This document shows, piece after piece, positions 39,114 to 47,438 of a stretch of DNA of 64,000 nt. Each line of letters opens with the position of its first letter. Within the stretch, counting starts at the first letter, position 1. Both the position numbers and the translations under genes were made by a program. The DNA lies in NCBI RefSeq assembly GCF_000365425.1, contig NZ_AQOV01000001.1, positions 930,001 through 994,000 of the forward strand, read 5' to 3'. Below the pieces are notes generated by a model. That model was given only the letters and a program-made list of their open reading frames with translations, was not told the origin of the DNA and did no database searches. This DNA is from Methylomonas sp. MK1. Lineage in GTDB: Bacteria; Pseudomonadota; Gammaproteobacteria; Methylococcales; Methylomonadaceae.

Positions 39114-39197
39114 GTTAATCCCAATGAGTCCATCCCTGCCGGCAGCTAAATAAATAGGTCAAACTAAGCAAGACGCTATCGGGAATATCCGGCGTTC

Positions 39198-39587
39198 CTA
39201 TTTTTTAGACATAAAGAAGTAAACGGTCTGGCATTTCAAAACCATATTGTTGCCGGATTTTTCGATTGCCTCGCAGGTTTCCATCTTCGAGCGGCCCGGC
39301 GCGGCCTGCTTGACAATCTTGCCGCCTTCGACAGAGTAATTCAGCACAGCCCGCATTTGGTCAATTCTGGCGTGCGAATCGTTTTCATGAGTCATACCTT
39401 CGATCGTGCCGTCGTCTTTAAACGTCCAGGTAGTATTAGAGCTACGGGCCTTGCTGCCATCACTGGTGTTCGATTCTTTGTCGATTTGCCATGTTCCCAA
39501 AAGATCGGCTTTGGTCAGCTGTACATCCGCTACGGCATTAAAAGATAAAAACAGCAAAGCAACAGCGGGGAGTTTAATAAATTGCAT
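39198..39587 (-). CDS. Secreted lipocalin-like hypothetical protein
   Basis: The 129-residue protein has a signal peptide (about 1-20, ending AVA). After it comes LLGTWQIDKESN and a run of short strands ending in KCQTVYFFMSKK. The GTW motif and strand pattern fit a small lipocalin-like barrel. Two Cys (METCEAI and LKCQT) could pair. No specific family is recognised. Expected in the periplasm. Confidence 0.6.
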   Translation of the reverse strand: MQFIKLPAVALLFLSFNAVADVQLTKADLLGTWQIDKESNTSDGSKARSSNTTWTFKDDGTIEGMTHENDSHARIDQMRAVLNYSVEGGKIVKQAAPGRSKMETCEAIEKSGNNMVLKCQTVYFFMSKK

Positions 39588-39808
39588 GGTAATGCCTTTT
39601 GAGATTATGTTTTTAGAACCGTCGATTGTAGCATGGAGCCGGAGGCTGCCCCTTTTACTTGGATACCGCGACTATACTCAAGCTAAACTAGCCGTATCAT
39701 TGAGCCTTGCCAGCCAGTGACTGGCGCACCTAAAATCGCCCAACAACGCGCTTTAGCCAAATTGAAATCCACCCAAGAAAACGCATATCACAAGTTTGCC
39801 GAGTTTAT

Positions 39809-40519
39809 ATGTCCGACGACATCCTACATTTTACCTACCGCCTAAGTGCCGAAGATTACGAGAGCGCGGATTTCCTGATAGAAGTTGACAAACAAAGCAT
39901 GACCCTTATTTCTGCAGCTCCACCACCCTATCCTTTTTGGACGGAGCTTGCGTATCAGCAATGCCGCAATTGCCCGTTAAATCCGGAACAGGTTCCACAT
40001 TGTCCTGTCGCCATTAATCTGGTGTCACTATTAGATTTATGTGGCCACTTAGTTTCCCACAAGCAAATGGCTGTGGAAGTCATTACCGATAGAAGAACCA
40101 TATGCGCCGAAACCACTGCTCAACATATCGCCAGTTCGATTCTAGGCTTAATTATGGCCACCAGCCCGTGCCCACATACCGAATTTTTAAAGCCAATGGC
40201 ACGCTTTCACTTACCCCTGGCCGATCAAACTGAAACGATTTACCGAGTAACTACGATGTTCCTGCTGGCACAGTATTTTCGCCAAAAAGACAAACTACCC
40301 TATTCGCTGGAACTGCATGAACTGCTCGCGCTTTATCAAAACTTACAAGTCATCAACCTGCATTTAAGCCAACGGTTAAAAACGGCGATTAGCGAAGACG
40401 CAGCGGTAAACGGCGTGATTTTGCTGGATTTATTGTCAAAGTCGGTTTCTTGGTCAATCGAAGACGGTCTTGAGGAAATTCATCATTTATTCGATGGATA
40501 CCGCAAACTAGCTGAATAG
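39809..40519 (+). CDS. Conserved hypothetical cytoplasmic protein
   Basis: The 236-residue protein has no signal peptide or membrane helix. The N-terminal part has strands (ILHFTYRLSAEDYESADF), then a Cys-rich stretch CRNCPLNPEQVPHC that could bind metal, then a mostly helical C-terminus (FLLAQYFRQKDKLPYSLELH). I do not recognise the function; a DUF6901-like family is possible. It stands alone on the plus strand, 220 bases from the divergent lipocalin-like gene. Confidence 0.6.
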   Translation: MSDDILHFTYRLSAEDYESADFLIEVDKQSMTLISAAPPPYPFWTELAYQQCRNCPLNPEQVPHCPVAINLVSLLDLCGHLVSHKQMAVEVITDRRTICAETTAQHIASSILGLIMATSPCPHTEFLKPMARFHLPLADQTETIYRVTTMFLLAQYFRQKDKLPYSLELHELLALYQNLQVINLHLSQRLKTAISEDAAVNGVILLDLLSKSVSWSIEDGLEEIHHLFDGYRKLAE

Positions 40520-40860
40520 CCTACCGACAAAGGCTTTGTTGCACAAACTATCGCTCGTCCCCAGGTTACACCTGCAGCCCGGATGCCCAAACCGCTGCCT
40601 CAGAACGACTGAATCACCAACTGACAACTACAACTAACCCTTGAAGCAACGCGGTTCGCTGTTCCTCCGGATTGATACGGAGAAGATGGGCAGGCTTGCT
40701 GCTGGGCGCTGACTAGCAAGGGTGAGCCAATAAATTTTCCAATGTGGTCATCGCGTTTTGCCTGATGATCAAGAACCTGTTTGGATTGGCGTCACGTCAA
40801 GCCAGTGCTCCTTCAGGCGTGCGAACATTACGCTGCTCAGCGATGTGTCTAATAGCAAAG
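40520..40860. other. Gene-free stretch upstream of tRNA-Leu, possible IS scar
   Basis: About 340 bases with no credible gene. At 40530-40545, GGCTTTGTTGCACAAA resembles the terminal inverted repeat of some IS5-family elements, but no transposase frame or matching opposite end is visible. The segment may be a decayed insertion. The tRNA-Leu promoter follows directly. Confidence 0.35.
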
Positions 40861-40889
40861 TTGACACATACCCGCCATGTATTTATAAT
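40861..40889 (+). promoter_or_regulatory. Consensus sigma-70 promoter of tRNA-Leu
   Basis: TTGACA (40861-40866) and TATAAT (40884-40889) both match consensus exactly and are separated by 17 bases. The -10 box ends 28 bases before the mature tRNA, leaving room for a short 5' leader. Confidence 0.9.
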
Positions 40890-40917
40890 ACTCGAATTGC
40901 TTGCTAATGTGAGCAAT

Positions 40918-41004
40918 GCCGAGGTGGTGAAATTGGTAGACGCGCTAGCTTCAGGTGCTAGTAGGGGTAACCCTGTGGAGGTTCAAGTCCTCTCCTCGGC
41001 ACCA
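40918..41004 (+). tRNA. tRNA-Leu (CAG)
   Basis: This 87-base class II tRNA has a long variable arm. The acceptor stem pairs GCCGAGG with CCTCGGC, and A-CCA is encoded. The anticodon loop TTCAGGT gives CAG, which reads CUG. Its 3' end (TCCTCTCCTCGGCACCAT) is the attachment site of the island downstream. Confidence 0.97.
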
Positions 41005-41005
41005 T
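40988..41005 (+). other. attL: tRNA-Leu 3' end as integration site
   Basis: TCCTCTCCTCGGCACCAT covers the T-arm/acceptor end of the tRNA. An imperfect copy, lacking one G, occurs at 47163-47179. The integrase gene begins 200 bases inside. This is the usual layout of a tRNA-targeting integrative element. Confidence 0.75.
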
Positions 41006-41037
41006 ATTACAGTTTCAGGTGGTAACATCTGACAACA

Positions 41038-41072
41038 GAACCCGCAAGCTGTAAGGCTTAGCGGGTTTTTTT
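41038..41072 (+). terminator. Terminator after tRNA-Leu
   Basis: AACCCGC (41039-41045) pairs with GCGGGTT (41061-41067), extended by AAGC/GCTT inside, and is followed by a T run. It lies 34 bases after the tRNA. Confidence 0.8.
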
Positions 41073-41106
41073 ATGCTCCATGTAGTAACACCTAACACCA
41101 CCAAAG

Positions 41107-41130
41107 AACCAACAATCTGTTGGTTTTTTT
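41107..41130 (+). terminator. Hairpin with T-run between tRNA-Leu and integrase
   Basis: AACCAACA (41107-41114) and TGTTGGTT (41118-41125) form a perfect 8-bp stem with a 3-base loop and a T tract. It could end transcription before the integrase. It overlaps the first copy of the integrase arm-type repeat (41126-41140). Confidence 0.65.
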
Positions 41131-41140
41131 GTTGGTATCT
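41126..41140 (+). repeat. Island-end direct repeat, left copy
   Basis: TTTTTGTTGGTATCT occurs here and again at 47091-47105, next to a near copy at 47078-47092. Copies close to both island ends, inside the att sites, are what is expected of arm-type binding sites for the integrase. Binding is inferred. Confidence 0.6.
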
Positions 41141-41207
41141 GCCATCATGCCTACACCCGATACCAACAAAACCGCCTATAACTGGCGTCATTCATGGAGC
41201 GTTCGCC

Positions 41208-42425
41208 ATGCTGACAGATACCGAAATACGCAAAGCAAAGCCAACCGAAAAACCGCAAAAGATCAGTGACGGCGGCGGTCTGTTTTTGCTAGTCACGCCG
41301 CAAGGTAGCAAATTATGGCGGTTAGCCTACCGCTTCGCCGGCAAGCAAAAAACCTTGGCGATTGGCGAATATCCGACTATCGGCCTAGCCGATGCCCGCG
41401 CCAAGCGAGAGGAAGCAAAAAAGCAGCTTGCCAACGGCATTGACCCATCGACCGCCAAAAAAGCCGCCAAAGCCGCTAACCAAGACGCCGCCGCCAATAG
41501 TTTCGAGGTCATCGCCCGCGAATGGCACGAAACCCACATGGCGAACAAAACCGAAGACCATGCCCAAAAAACCCTAACCAATTTCGAGAAAGACGTTTTC
41601 CCTTGGCTTGGTCGCATGCCGATAACCAACATCGAAGCACCCGACGTGCTAGCCGTGGTCAAGCGCATTGAGCAACGTGGAGCCAATGAGATTGCCAAAA
41701 AGGCCAAGCGGTCGATAGGCCAAGTCTTCCGCTACGCCATTGCCACCGGACGCGCCGTTAGAAACCCGGTTCCCGATCTGCAAGGCGCATTCGTACCGAC
41801 CACCGTAAAACACCACGCCGCTATTACCGATCCGGTTCAAATCGGTGCCCTGTTGCGAGCCTGTGAAGACTACACCGGGCAGTTTGCCACCCGATGCGCC
41901 TTGCGCCTGTCGTTCTTGGTCATGTTGCGACCAGGGGAAGTGCGCAAGGCGGAATGGTCCGAAATCGACCTTGACCGGGCTGAATGGCGCATCCCGGCGG
42001 CAAAAATGAAGATGCGGGAAGAACACATCATTCCGCTATCGAGACAGGCAATCGCCATATTAGAGGAAATCAAGCCGCTAACCAGCAACAGCCGCTTTGT
42101 GTTTCCGTCTGTACGCAGTAACGCCCGGTCCATGTCGGAAAACACCATCACCGGCGCATTACGTCGATTGGGCTATACCGGCGCGGAAATGACCGCCCAC
42201 GGCTTCCGGGGCATGGCCTCGACCCGGCTAAACGAAGCCCACCTATTTCATCCCGACGCCATCGAGCGCCAGCTTGCCCATGGCGAACAGAACAGCGTCC
42301 GCGCCGCTTACAATCGAGCGCAATACCTGCCGGAACGGGTAAAGATGTTGCAATGGTGGGCTGACTACTTGGACAGTTTGAAAGAAGGCGCGGCGGTGGT
42401 GCCGTTTCAGCGCAAAAGCGCATAA
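41208..42425 (+). CDS. P4-type tyrosine integrase
   Basis: The ATG at 41208 (MLTDTEIRKAKP) has GGAG about 9 bases upstream; an earlier frame extension over the att region is not translated-looking. The 405-residue protein has an N-terminal arm-binding domain of the DUF4102 type (ISDGGGLFLLVTPQGSKLWR), a core-binding domain and the catalytic domain with RPGEVRKAEW (Arg), HGFRGMAST (His, Arg) and a C-terminal Tyr in AAYNRAQYLPER. It recombines the island into the adjacent tRNA-Leu. The gene appears intact. Confidence 0.95.
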   Translation: MLTDTEIRKAKPTEKPQKISDGGGLFLLVTPQGSKLWRLAYRFAGKQKTLAIGEYPTIGLADARAKREEAKKQLANGIDPSTAKKAAKAANQDAAANSFEVIAREWHETHMANKTEDHAQKTLTNFEKDVFPWLGRMPITNIEAPDVLAVVKRIEQRGANEIAKKAKRSIGQVFRYAIATGRAVRNPVPDLQGAFVPTTVKHHAAITDPVQIGALLRACEDYTGQFATRCALRLSFLVMLRPGEVRKAEWSEIDLDRAEWRIPAAKMKMREEHIIPLSRQAIAILEEIKPLTSNSRFVFPSVRSNARSMSENTITGALRRLGYTGAEMTAHGFRGMASTRLNEAHLFHPDAIERQLAHGEQNSVRAAYNRAQYLPERVKMLQWWADYLDSLKEGAAVVPFQRKSA

Positions 42426-42444
42426 CTGCTAAGGAGCAAACCCC

Positions 42445-42684
42445 ATGATAACCCTGGAACTCGACGACGAAACAGCTGGCTTGCTGGCGAAACTGACCGA
42501 CCGCGACCATCAGGACGCCAGCCAGCTCATTAAGCGGGCCTTGGCCGAGTACCTTGCCAAACCCGCCGCAACCAAAGAACAGCCGGAATTGATGGCCGAC
42601 ATCATCGCCACCTTGCCACCATTGCCAACTTTCGCCGACGACCCCTTGGAGATTCAAAAGGCCATGCGTGATGAATGGGCTTAA
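42445..42684 (+). CDS. Probable VapB-type antitoxin
   Basis: This small acidic protein (79 residues) starts with a ribbon-helix-helix-like segment (MITLELDDETAGLLAKLTD, then ASQLIKRALAEYL). Its C-terminal tail (LPTFADDPLEIQKAMRDEWA) likely wraps the toxin. An AAGGAGC ribosome site lies before the ATG. It overlaps the PIN gene by 14 bases, the usual layout of toxin-antitoxin pairs. The exact antitoxin family is not certain. Confidence 0.75.
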   Translation: MITLELDDETAGLLAKLTDRDHQDASQLIKRALAEYLAKPAATKEQPELMADIIATLPPLPTFADDPLEIQKAMRDEWA

Positions 42685-43030
42685 ATACTTGTTGGATACC
42701 AACATCATCATCGGCATGTACCAACACAATCCGGAGGTCATAGACTTGATGCGGTCCAAGCAGGTGCATATTAGCCAATGTGCTTATAGCACTGTCACCC
42801 GTATGGAATTACTGAGTTTTCCCGGCATCACGCCAACTGAAGAAGCCTCGATTCATGCCCTGCTGAACAGAATGGCCCGCCTGAGCATCACGCCGGACGT
42901 GGAAGCACAAACAATTAGCTTCCGGCGTCGGCACAGAACCAAGCTTCCGGATTCCATCATTGCCGCCACTGCGAGCGTTCACGACCTTGAGCTATTGACG
43001 ATGGACAAGCAATTACAGGCAAAGCCGTAA
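42671..43030 (+). CDS. VapC-like PIN-domain toxin
   Basis: The product is a PIN-domain ribonuclease of 119 residues. The four acidic metal-binding residues are visible: LLDTN (Asp9), TRMELLS (Glu), KLPDSIIAATA (Asp) and TMDKQ (Asp). VapC toxins cleave tRNA or rRNA when not held by VapB. ATG at 42671, or GTG one codon earlier, are both possible. It probably stabilises the island. Confidence 0.88.
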   Translation: MNGLKYLLDTNIIIGMYQHNPEVIDLMRSKQVHISQCAYSTVTRMELLSFPGITPTEEASIHALLNRMARLSITPDVEAQTISFRRRHRTKLPDSIIAATASVHDLELLTMDKQLQAKP

Positions 43031-43038
43031 CCCGAATA

Positions 43039-43097
43039 AACCGCGCCTAGCCCGACGGGGCGAACCTGGGCAACCTTTCACCCAGTGGCGCGGTTTT
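43039..43097 (+). terminator. Structured three-armed hairpin after the PIN gene
   Basis: The outer stem AACCGCGCC (43039-43047) / GGCGCGGTT (43087-43095) encloses two arms, GCCC/GGGC (43050-43061) and CTGGG/CCCAG (43066-43085). It is followed by TT. It can act as a terminator 9 bases after the toxin stop, but the branched form is unusual. Confidence 0.6.
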
Positions 43098-43127
43098 CCT
43101 ATTGAAAGGCAGACCGAGAAAGGCGGA

Positions 43128-43769
43128 ATGATTGATTATGAATATTGGGACTCAATAAACGAGTTCACTATCAACGAGGCGGCATGGCTTTGGATTGGCG
43201 AGGAACCTAAGATTGGTTATGAAGCGCGAACCGGAAAATACTTAAGAACCGCAAATTTAATCTATGAATCAACCCAAAACGGGCTATTGAAATATAGGGC
43301 AACGACAAAAGAATTATTGTTAGACGGCGTTTACGGAGATGGTGAAACATATGTTATCAGGGACGACCTAAAGCACTTTGCTTTAAGTATTGGTCAAAAA
43401 CCTAAATTCCTTTTCCCTGAAATGCGCTTGGATTCAGCAAACGAATCAAAGCAACCGCCAGACACCAGCGCCATAAACGATAACGACACGGGAAAATCGA
43501 AATCAAAAAAAGAGAACGATAAATTACTTTCCATTATTGGCTTGTTATCGGAAGCGCTGGCTGATTCAAATCCAGGAGACTTTCGGGACAAATCAGGGAA
43601 TATCGTCCTTGGTAGCGGCGAGATGGGAGCCGAGGGCAAAATAAACTTGCTTTATGAAATACTTAAAAAGCTCGAAAACTTAAAATTAACCAATGATTAC
43701 GGTCTAAAAAAAACCACGCTTCAGAACACCATAAACGAAGGACTGAAAGTCTTACACGGCAGAAAATAA
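43128..43769 (+). CDS. Hypothetical island protein
   Basis: The 213-residue protein has an AAAGGCGGA ribosome site. The N-terminal ~100 residues (INEFTINEAAWLWIGEEP, YVIRDDLKHFALSIGQKPKF) resemble a helical region seen in cargo proteins of integrative elements. A polar linker follows (about 105-130, many Asn/Asp/Lys/Ser). The C-terminus is helical (KINLLYEILKKLENLKL). No enzymatic motif is visible. It ends 10 bases before the IS21 element and is not disrupted by it. Base composition is more AT-rich than neighbours, fitting foreign origin. Confidence 0.6.
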   Translation: MIDYEYWDSINEFTINEAAWLWIGEEPKIGYEARTGKYLRTANLIYESTQNGLLKYRATTKELLLDGVYGDGETYVIRDDLKHFALSIGQKPKFLFPEMRLDSANESKQPPDTSAINDNDTGKSKSKKENDKLLSIIGLLSEALADSNPGDFRDKSGNIVLGSGEMGAEGKINLLYEILKKLENLKLTNDYGLKKTTLQNTINEGLKVLHGRK

Positions 43770-43925
43770 TTTCCAAAACTGTTGGCGCCGGGAGAAATTT
43801 GATCACCCGTACCGGTTGAAATTTGACTAGGGGATGGAGCCGGTTTTTTGAATGGCCGGCCGTGGATAAGTGTAACGGAAACGGATAATGGGAAGGAAGT
43901 TTCATTATCCGCTTCCATGGATTAT

Positions 43926-44747
43926 TTAGACGTTATTCTCCTCTGACATTTCCTCATTCGATGGATTTTTACTACCGCCTCGCTTAGCTTGCTCCCGGGC
44001 CTGTATTCTTACCTTGGCTTGCTCGGTGCTGTGCCGAAAGCGGTAGGACTCATTGCCGGTTTCGATGATATGACAATGGTGAGTCAACCTATCCAGCAAC
44101 GCCGTGGTCATCTTGGCATCGCCGAACACGCTGGACCATTCGGCAAAGGTTAGATTGGTGGTAATCACCACACTGGTGCGCTCGTACAGTTTCGACAGCA
44201 GGTGAAACAACAACGCGCCGCCGACCTGAGAGAACGGTAGATAGCCCAGTTCATCCAGAATGACCAAGTCCACTTGCATCAGTCTGTACGCCAACTTGCC
44301 CTGATTGCCGGTCGCTTTTTCTCGTTCAAGCTGGGTGACCAAATCAATCGTCGAGTAAAATCGTACTCGCTTGCCGTGATCGGTAATGGCTTTGACACCG
44401 AGAGCTGTAGCCAGATGTGTTTTACCTGTGCCAGTACCGCCAACCAAAACCACGTTATGGGCAGCATCGGTGAATTGAGTTCTGGCAAGTTGATCGATCA
44501 GCGAGCGGTCAACGTTGGCGGATTCAAAGTCAAAGCCCGCTAAATCACGATGCATGGGGAATCGCGCGGTTTGTAGCTGATAACGAATGGAGCGGATATG
44601 CCGATCCTCTGTCTCGGCTTGTAACAAGTGCCTAAGCAGCCATTCCGACGTGTGCAGGCTAGTGCCGGCTTGACTGGCGACCTCAGCATAGCCTGCGGCC
44701 ATGCCATAGAGTTTGAGCGATTTCAATTCGGCTTCAATATCAAGCAT
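43926..44747 (-). CDS. istB: IS21 helper ATPase IstB
   Basis: The 273-residue AAA+ protein has Walker [10 protein letters not shown] (about 100-110), Walker [12 protein letters not shown] and a DnaC-like core ([20 protein letters not shown]). IstB is the target-DNA helper of the IstA transposase and forms a clamshell on DNA. Its start overlaps istA by 8 bases. No frameshift seen. Confidence 0.95.
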   Translation of the reverse strand: MLDIEAELKSLKLYGMAAGYAEVASQAGTSLHTSEWLLRHLLQAETEDRHIRSIRYQLQTARFPMHRDLAGFDFESANVDRSLIDQLARTQFTDAAHNVVLVGGTGTGKTHLATALGVKAITDHGKRVRFYSTIDLVTQLEREKATGNQGKLAYRLMQVDLVILDELGYLPFSQVGGALLFHLLSKLYERTSVVITTNLTFAEWSSVFGDAKMTTALLDRLTHHCHIIETGNESYRFRHSTEQAKVRIQAREQAKRGGSKNPSNEEMSEENNV

Positions 44748-46275
44748 CTCCGCTCTCCTCAGCTAAACGGATGGGGCTGAGGTTTTCGCTCAACAAATCA
44801 TAACGCCCGGTATCGGCAATAGGGACCTCGTTTAGCTTTAAGGCATCCGGTGTGGTGATGGTGGCTGGCTCTGGCTCATGATTTTCTGGCAGGCGAGTTA
44901 ACAGATGGCGTACCTGTTCAACGCTGGTATGCCCCGATTCCAGGCATCGATTGACAGCGGCGATGACAACGTCCAGGCCGTGAACCGGTACGCACGCCAA
45001 CACCTCGGCCATCACCCGGTCGCCGCCGGGGCGCTTACGCAATGCACGCTGCAAAGACAACAATGGCGACGGCATCTCGGCAAACGGCGCACCGTTGCGT
45101 AACGCGCCCGGCTTGCGCTCCAGCAACGGGATATAGTGTTGCCAGTCATAGCTGACCTGGTCGCGGTCGAACAACCGTGCATGACTGGCAATCAGGGCAT
45201 CGTCGGCGTACAGATCGAGCCTTTCCGGATACAGCCTGACACTGACTCGACGGTTGGCCCAGCGACACAGTACCGAATAACGATTGCGCTTCACGGTCAC
45301 CAGGCAAGTGCTGGATACGCGAGCCACCACCTCGATGTAGCCGTCAAACATTCCGGGCATTGGCATCAGATGGGGTTGCTCGATCTCCACGGCCTCTTGC
45401 ACGGTCATGCCGCTGGCATCCGGGCAAGGAATTTCAGCCCATAATGCCCGGCAGCGACTTTCCAACCACACGTTCAACTCTGCAAAGCTACCAAAGCATT
45501 GTTGCCCTGCATCCTGCCAGATACGGCGCCGACTATCCTGCACATTTTTCTCGACGATACCTTTCTCCCAGCCGGACGCCACATTGCAAAAGTCCGGATC
45601 AAACAGGTAATAAGCCGTCAGCGCCGCAAAGCGCGCGTTGACAATGCGCTCCTTGCCGCTCTGCACTTTATCGACCGCCGTTTTCATGTTGTCGTAGATG
45701 CCGCGCAACGGTACGCCACCCAGTACCCGAAAGGCACGGCTATGGGCATCGAACAGCATTTCGTGGCTTTGGCTGGGATAGGCCACCAGCAAAAAAGCCC
45801 GACTGGCGCAGAGTTTGGTATGAGCGACTTGTAAGCGCCGGTAAATACCGCCGACCACCAAGGACTCTTCACTCCAATCGAATTGAAAGGCCTCACCCCA
45901 ACGGAATTTCAACGGCACGAACGCGTGTTTGCCGGCGTCGCTGGTACCGGCCTTGCGCCACGCCCGAATGTAATCGGTCAACTGCGTATAGCCACCGTCA
46001 TAGCCGGCTTTCCGCAACTCTTCCAACAACCTCAATGCGGTACGTCTGTCGCGCTTGGGACGATAGCTATCGGCTATCAGGGCTTGCTTGAGCTGCTCTT
46101 CGTAAGGCGTCAGCTTGGTGGGTACCGAGCGACGTTGATAAGCAGGTTCGCTGCCATTAGGCATTCTCAGCCATTTTTTGACGGTATTGCGAGACAGACT
46201 GGTGCGTCTGGCAATCTCATTAATGGACAACTTATCGCGGAAATACATCCGCCGGATTTTGGCGTATAGGATCAT
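44740..46275 (-). CDS. istA: IS21 transposase IstA
   Basis: The ATG at 46275 has AAAGGGTGA 6 bases upstream and gives 511 residues. The N-terminal helix-turn-helix ([20 protein letters not shown]) is followed by a DDE integrase core ([32 protein letters not shown]) and a C-terminal DNA-binding part. The acidic residues of the DDE triad are visible in those motifs. The frame is intact. Confidence 0.95.
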   Translation of the reverse strand: MILYAKIRRMYFRDKLSINEIARRTSLSRNTVKKWLRMPNGSEPAYQRRSVPTKLTPYEEQLKQALIADSYRPKRDRRTALRLLEELRKAGYDGGYTQLTDYIRAWRKAGTSDAGKHAFVPLKFRWGEAFQFDWSEESLVVGGIYRRLQVAHTKLCASRAFLLVAYPSQSHEMLFDAHSRAFRVLGGVPLRGIYDNMKTAVDKVQSGKERIVNARFAALTAYYLFDPDFCNVASGWEKGIVEKNVQDSRRRIWQDAGQQCFGSFAELNVWLESRCRALWAEIPCPDASGMTVQEAVEIEQPHLMPMPGMFDGYIEVVARVSSTCLVTVKRNRYSVLCRWANRRVSVRLYPERLDLYADDALIASHARLFDRDQVSYDWQHYIPLLERKPGALRNGAPFAEMPSPLLSLQRALRKRPGGDRVMAEVLACVPVHGLDVVIAAVNRCLESGHTSVEQVRHLLTRLPENHEPEPATITTPDALKLNEVPIADTGRYDLLSENLSPIRLAEESGDA

Positions 46276-46486
46276 GGTTATCACCCTTTAGGTTCCTGTC
46301 TAATTTCTGGACAGGACAGGTTAATAACCCTGGTCAATCTTCAGCCGGAATTTACCGGTTTACTTGGTCAATTTTCAACCGGCGTCAACAGCACAGGCAG
46401 CATAAATAGCCGCCGGTGCTGGTTTTCAGGCCTGGGTTTGGCCGAAGCAACGGGATATTCTGGGATATAACGGGATATTGCGAAAC

Positions 46487-47029
46487 TTAAAGCGCGGCGG
46501 TTGGCACGATTGTCTGCCTGGCGTCCTTGAGTGCATCGGTAATACGAATCATCACCCCTGGAAAACGCTGGCACAAGAAAGCGGCCACCCTTTGTGCCAG
46601 CGTTACCGCCTCTTCTCCGGATAGGCCGCACTTCACCAAATCCGCCGGCAGGTACTCTTCAATCACCCACAGTGCAAGCGGCTTGTCCTGGTTGTCGGGG
46701 TTTGGCTTTTCGGCTGGCTCTGTCTTGATTGAAGGCTTGGCCCGCATTTTTTTGGTTATCGAATAGATTTGCTGCAAGCTGAGCCGATACTTTACCGACA
46801 AGTCGGCATAGTTGGCGCCGTTGAATTCTCGCAAAATCTCCTCGTTGCGCCGTTCCAGTGCTTTCCGGTCGAAAGTCGGCACATACAGTGTTTGCTTTCG
46901 GAAATTCAGCCAAAGACAATCGAATAAAGCCGCCGCACTGCCAAGCGCTGCTTTCTCGCCATGAGTGGCAACCACATCTTGGTAAACGAATTTTTCCAGT
47001 TCGAGCATGATCGATTCGGCGTTAATCAT
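46487..47029 (-). CDS. Mor-like transcription activator
   Basis: The 180-residue protein starts at ATG 47029 (start uncertain: no clear ribosome site). Its central part resembles the phage Mu Mor/C activator family: a helical dimer region, LYVPTFDRKALERRNEEILR, then FNGANYADLSVKYRLSLQQI with a helix-turn-helix ending in IYSITKK. The C-terminus (about 125-180) is extra and unlike Mor. In Mu, Mor activates the middle genes. In this island it may control excision or cargo genes. Identity is by motif only. Confidence 0.7.
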   Translation of the reverse strand: MINAESIMLELEKFVYQDVVATHGEKAALGSAAALFDCLWLNFRKQTLYVPTFDRKALERRNEEILREFNGANYADLSVKYRLSLQQIYSITKKMRAKPSIKTEPAEKPNPDNQDKPLALWVIEEYLPADLVKCGLSGEEAVTLAQRVAAFLCQRFPGVMIRITDALKDARQTIVPTAAL

Positions 47030-47071
47030 TTTTGAGATTCGTGTCAGGTAACACCACCTAAAACCGTTCAA

Positions 47072-47438
47072 GCAACGTTTTTTGTTGGTATTTTTGTTGG
47101 TATCTCAAAAATTATTGAATTTTTTATCGTTAAAAATCAATAATAAATATCGATTATTCGATTCCTCTCCTCGCACCATTTTTATTTTCTTCTTGCAAAA
47201 AAGCAGCAAGATGGAGATTAAAAATCCTTGTAGACTTTCTCATAGCTACAAACTCTGTAGCATTAAAGTATAAGTTCAATAGTTATTTAAAATAATTGTG
47301 GGTTTATAAGCCCGCTAAAATATATCTCACCTTATCGAGATGAGATTCTAACTCTCAAAATTTCCTCCGAATAGTCTCGAGCCTATTCCCACATCAAATT
47401 CATCATACAACTACCTTCCAGAAACGCAGGTAAAAAGT
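47072..47438. other. AT-rich right end of island
   Basis: This stretch holds two arm-type repeats (47078-47092, 47091-47105), the imperfect right attachment site at 47163-47179, then AT-rich sequence without a credible gene up to the phosphotransferase stop. The junction between island and chromosome is best placed at the att copy. Confidence 0.6.
47163..47179 (+). other. attR: imperfect copy of tRNA-Leu 3' end
   Basis: TCCTCTCCTCGCACCAT matches the tRNA-Leu 3' end at 40988-41005 except for one missing G. It marks the right end of a 6.2-kb island. Confidence 0.7.

Larger units (their letters stand above)
43780..46390. mobile_element. IS21-family insertion sequence, apparently intact
   Basis: The element is about 2.6 kb, with ends TGTTGGCGCCGG on the left and the inverse of TGTTGACGCCGG on the right. 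Each end has two copies of an 18-base motif (consensus CCGGTTGAAATTTGACCA): 43788-43805, 43812-43829, and on the other strand 46331-46348, 46365-46382. These are the transposase-binding repeats typical of IS21. It encodes IstA and IstB on the minus strand. No target-site duplication is evident next to the ends. Confidence 0.9.

Noticed and set aside
41073-41207. Upstream extension of the integrase to 41073
   Set aside because: The extra residues cover the terminator and arm-site region and lack conserved character; the ATG at 41208 has a ribosome site and the standard integrase start.
42148-42759. 203-codon minus-strand frame over the integrase end and toxin-antitoxin genes
   Set aside because: It spans three real plus-strand genes and has no motif of its own.
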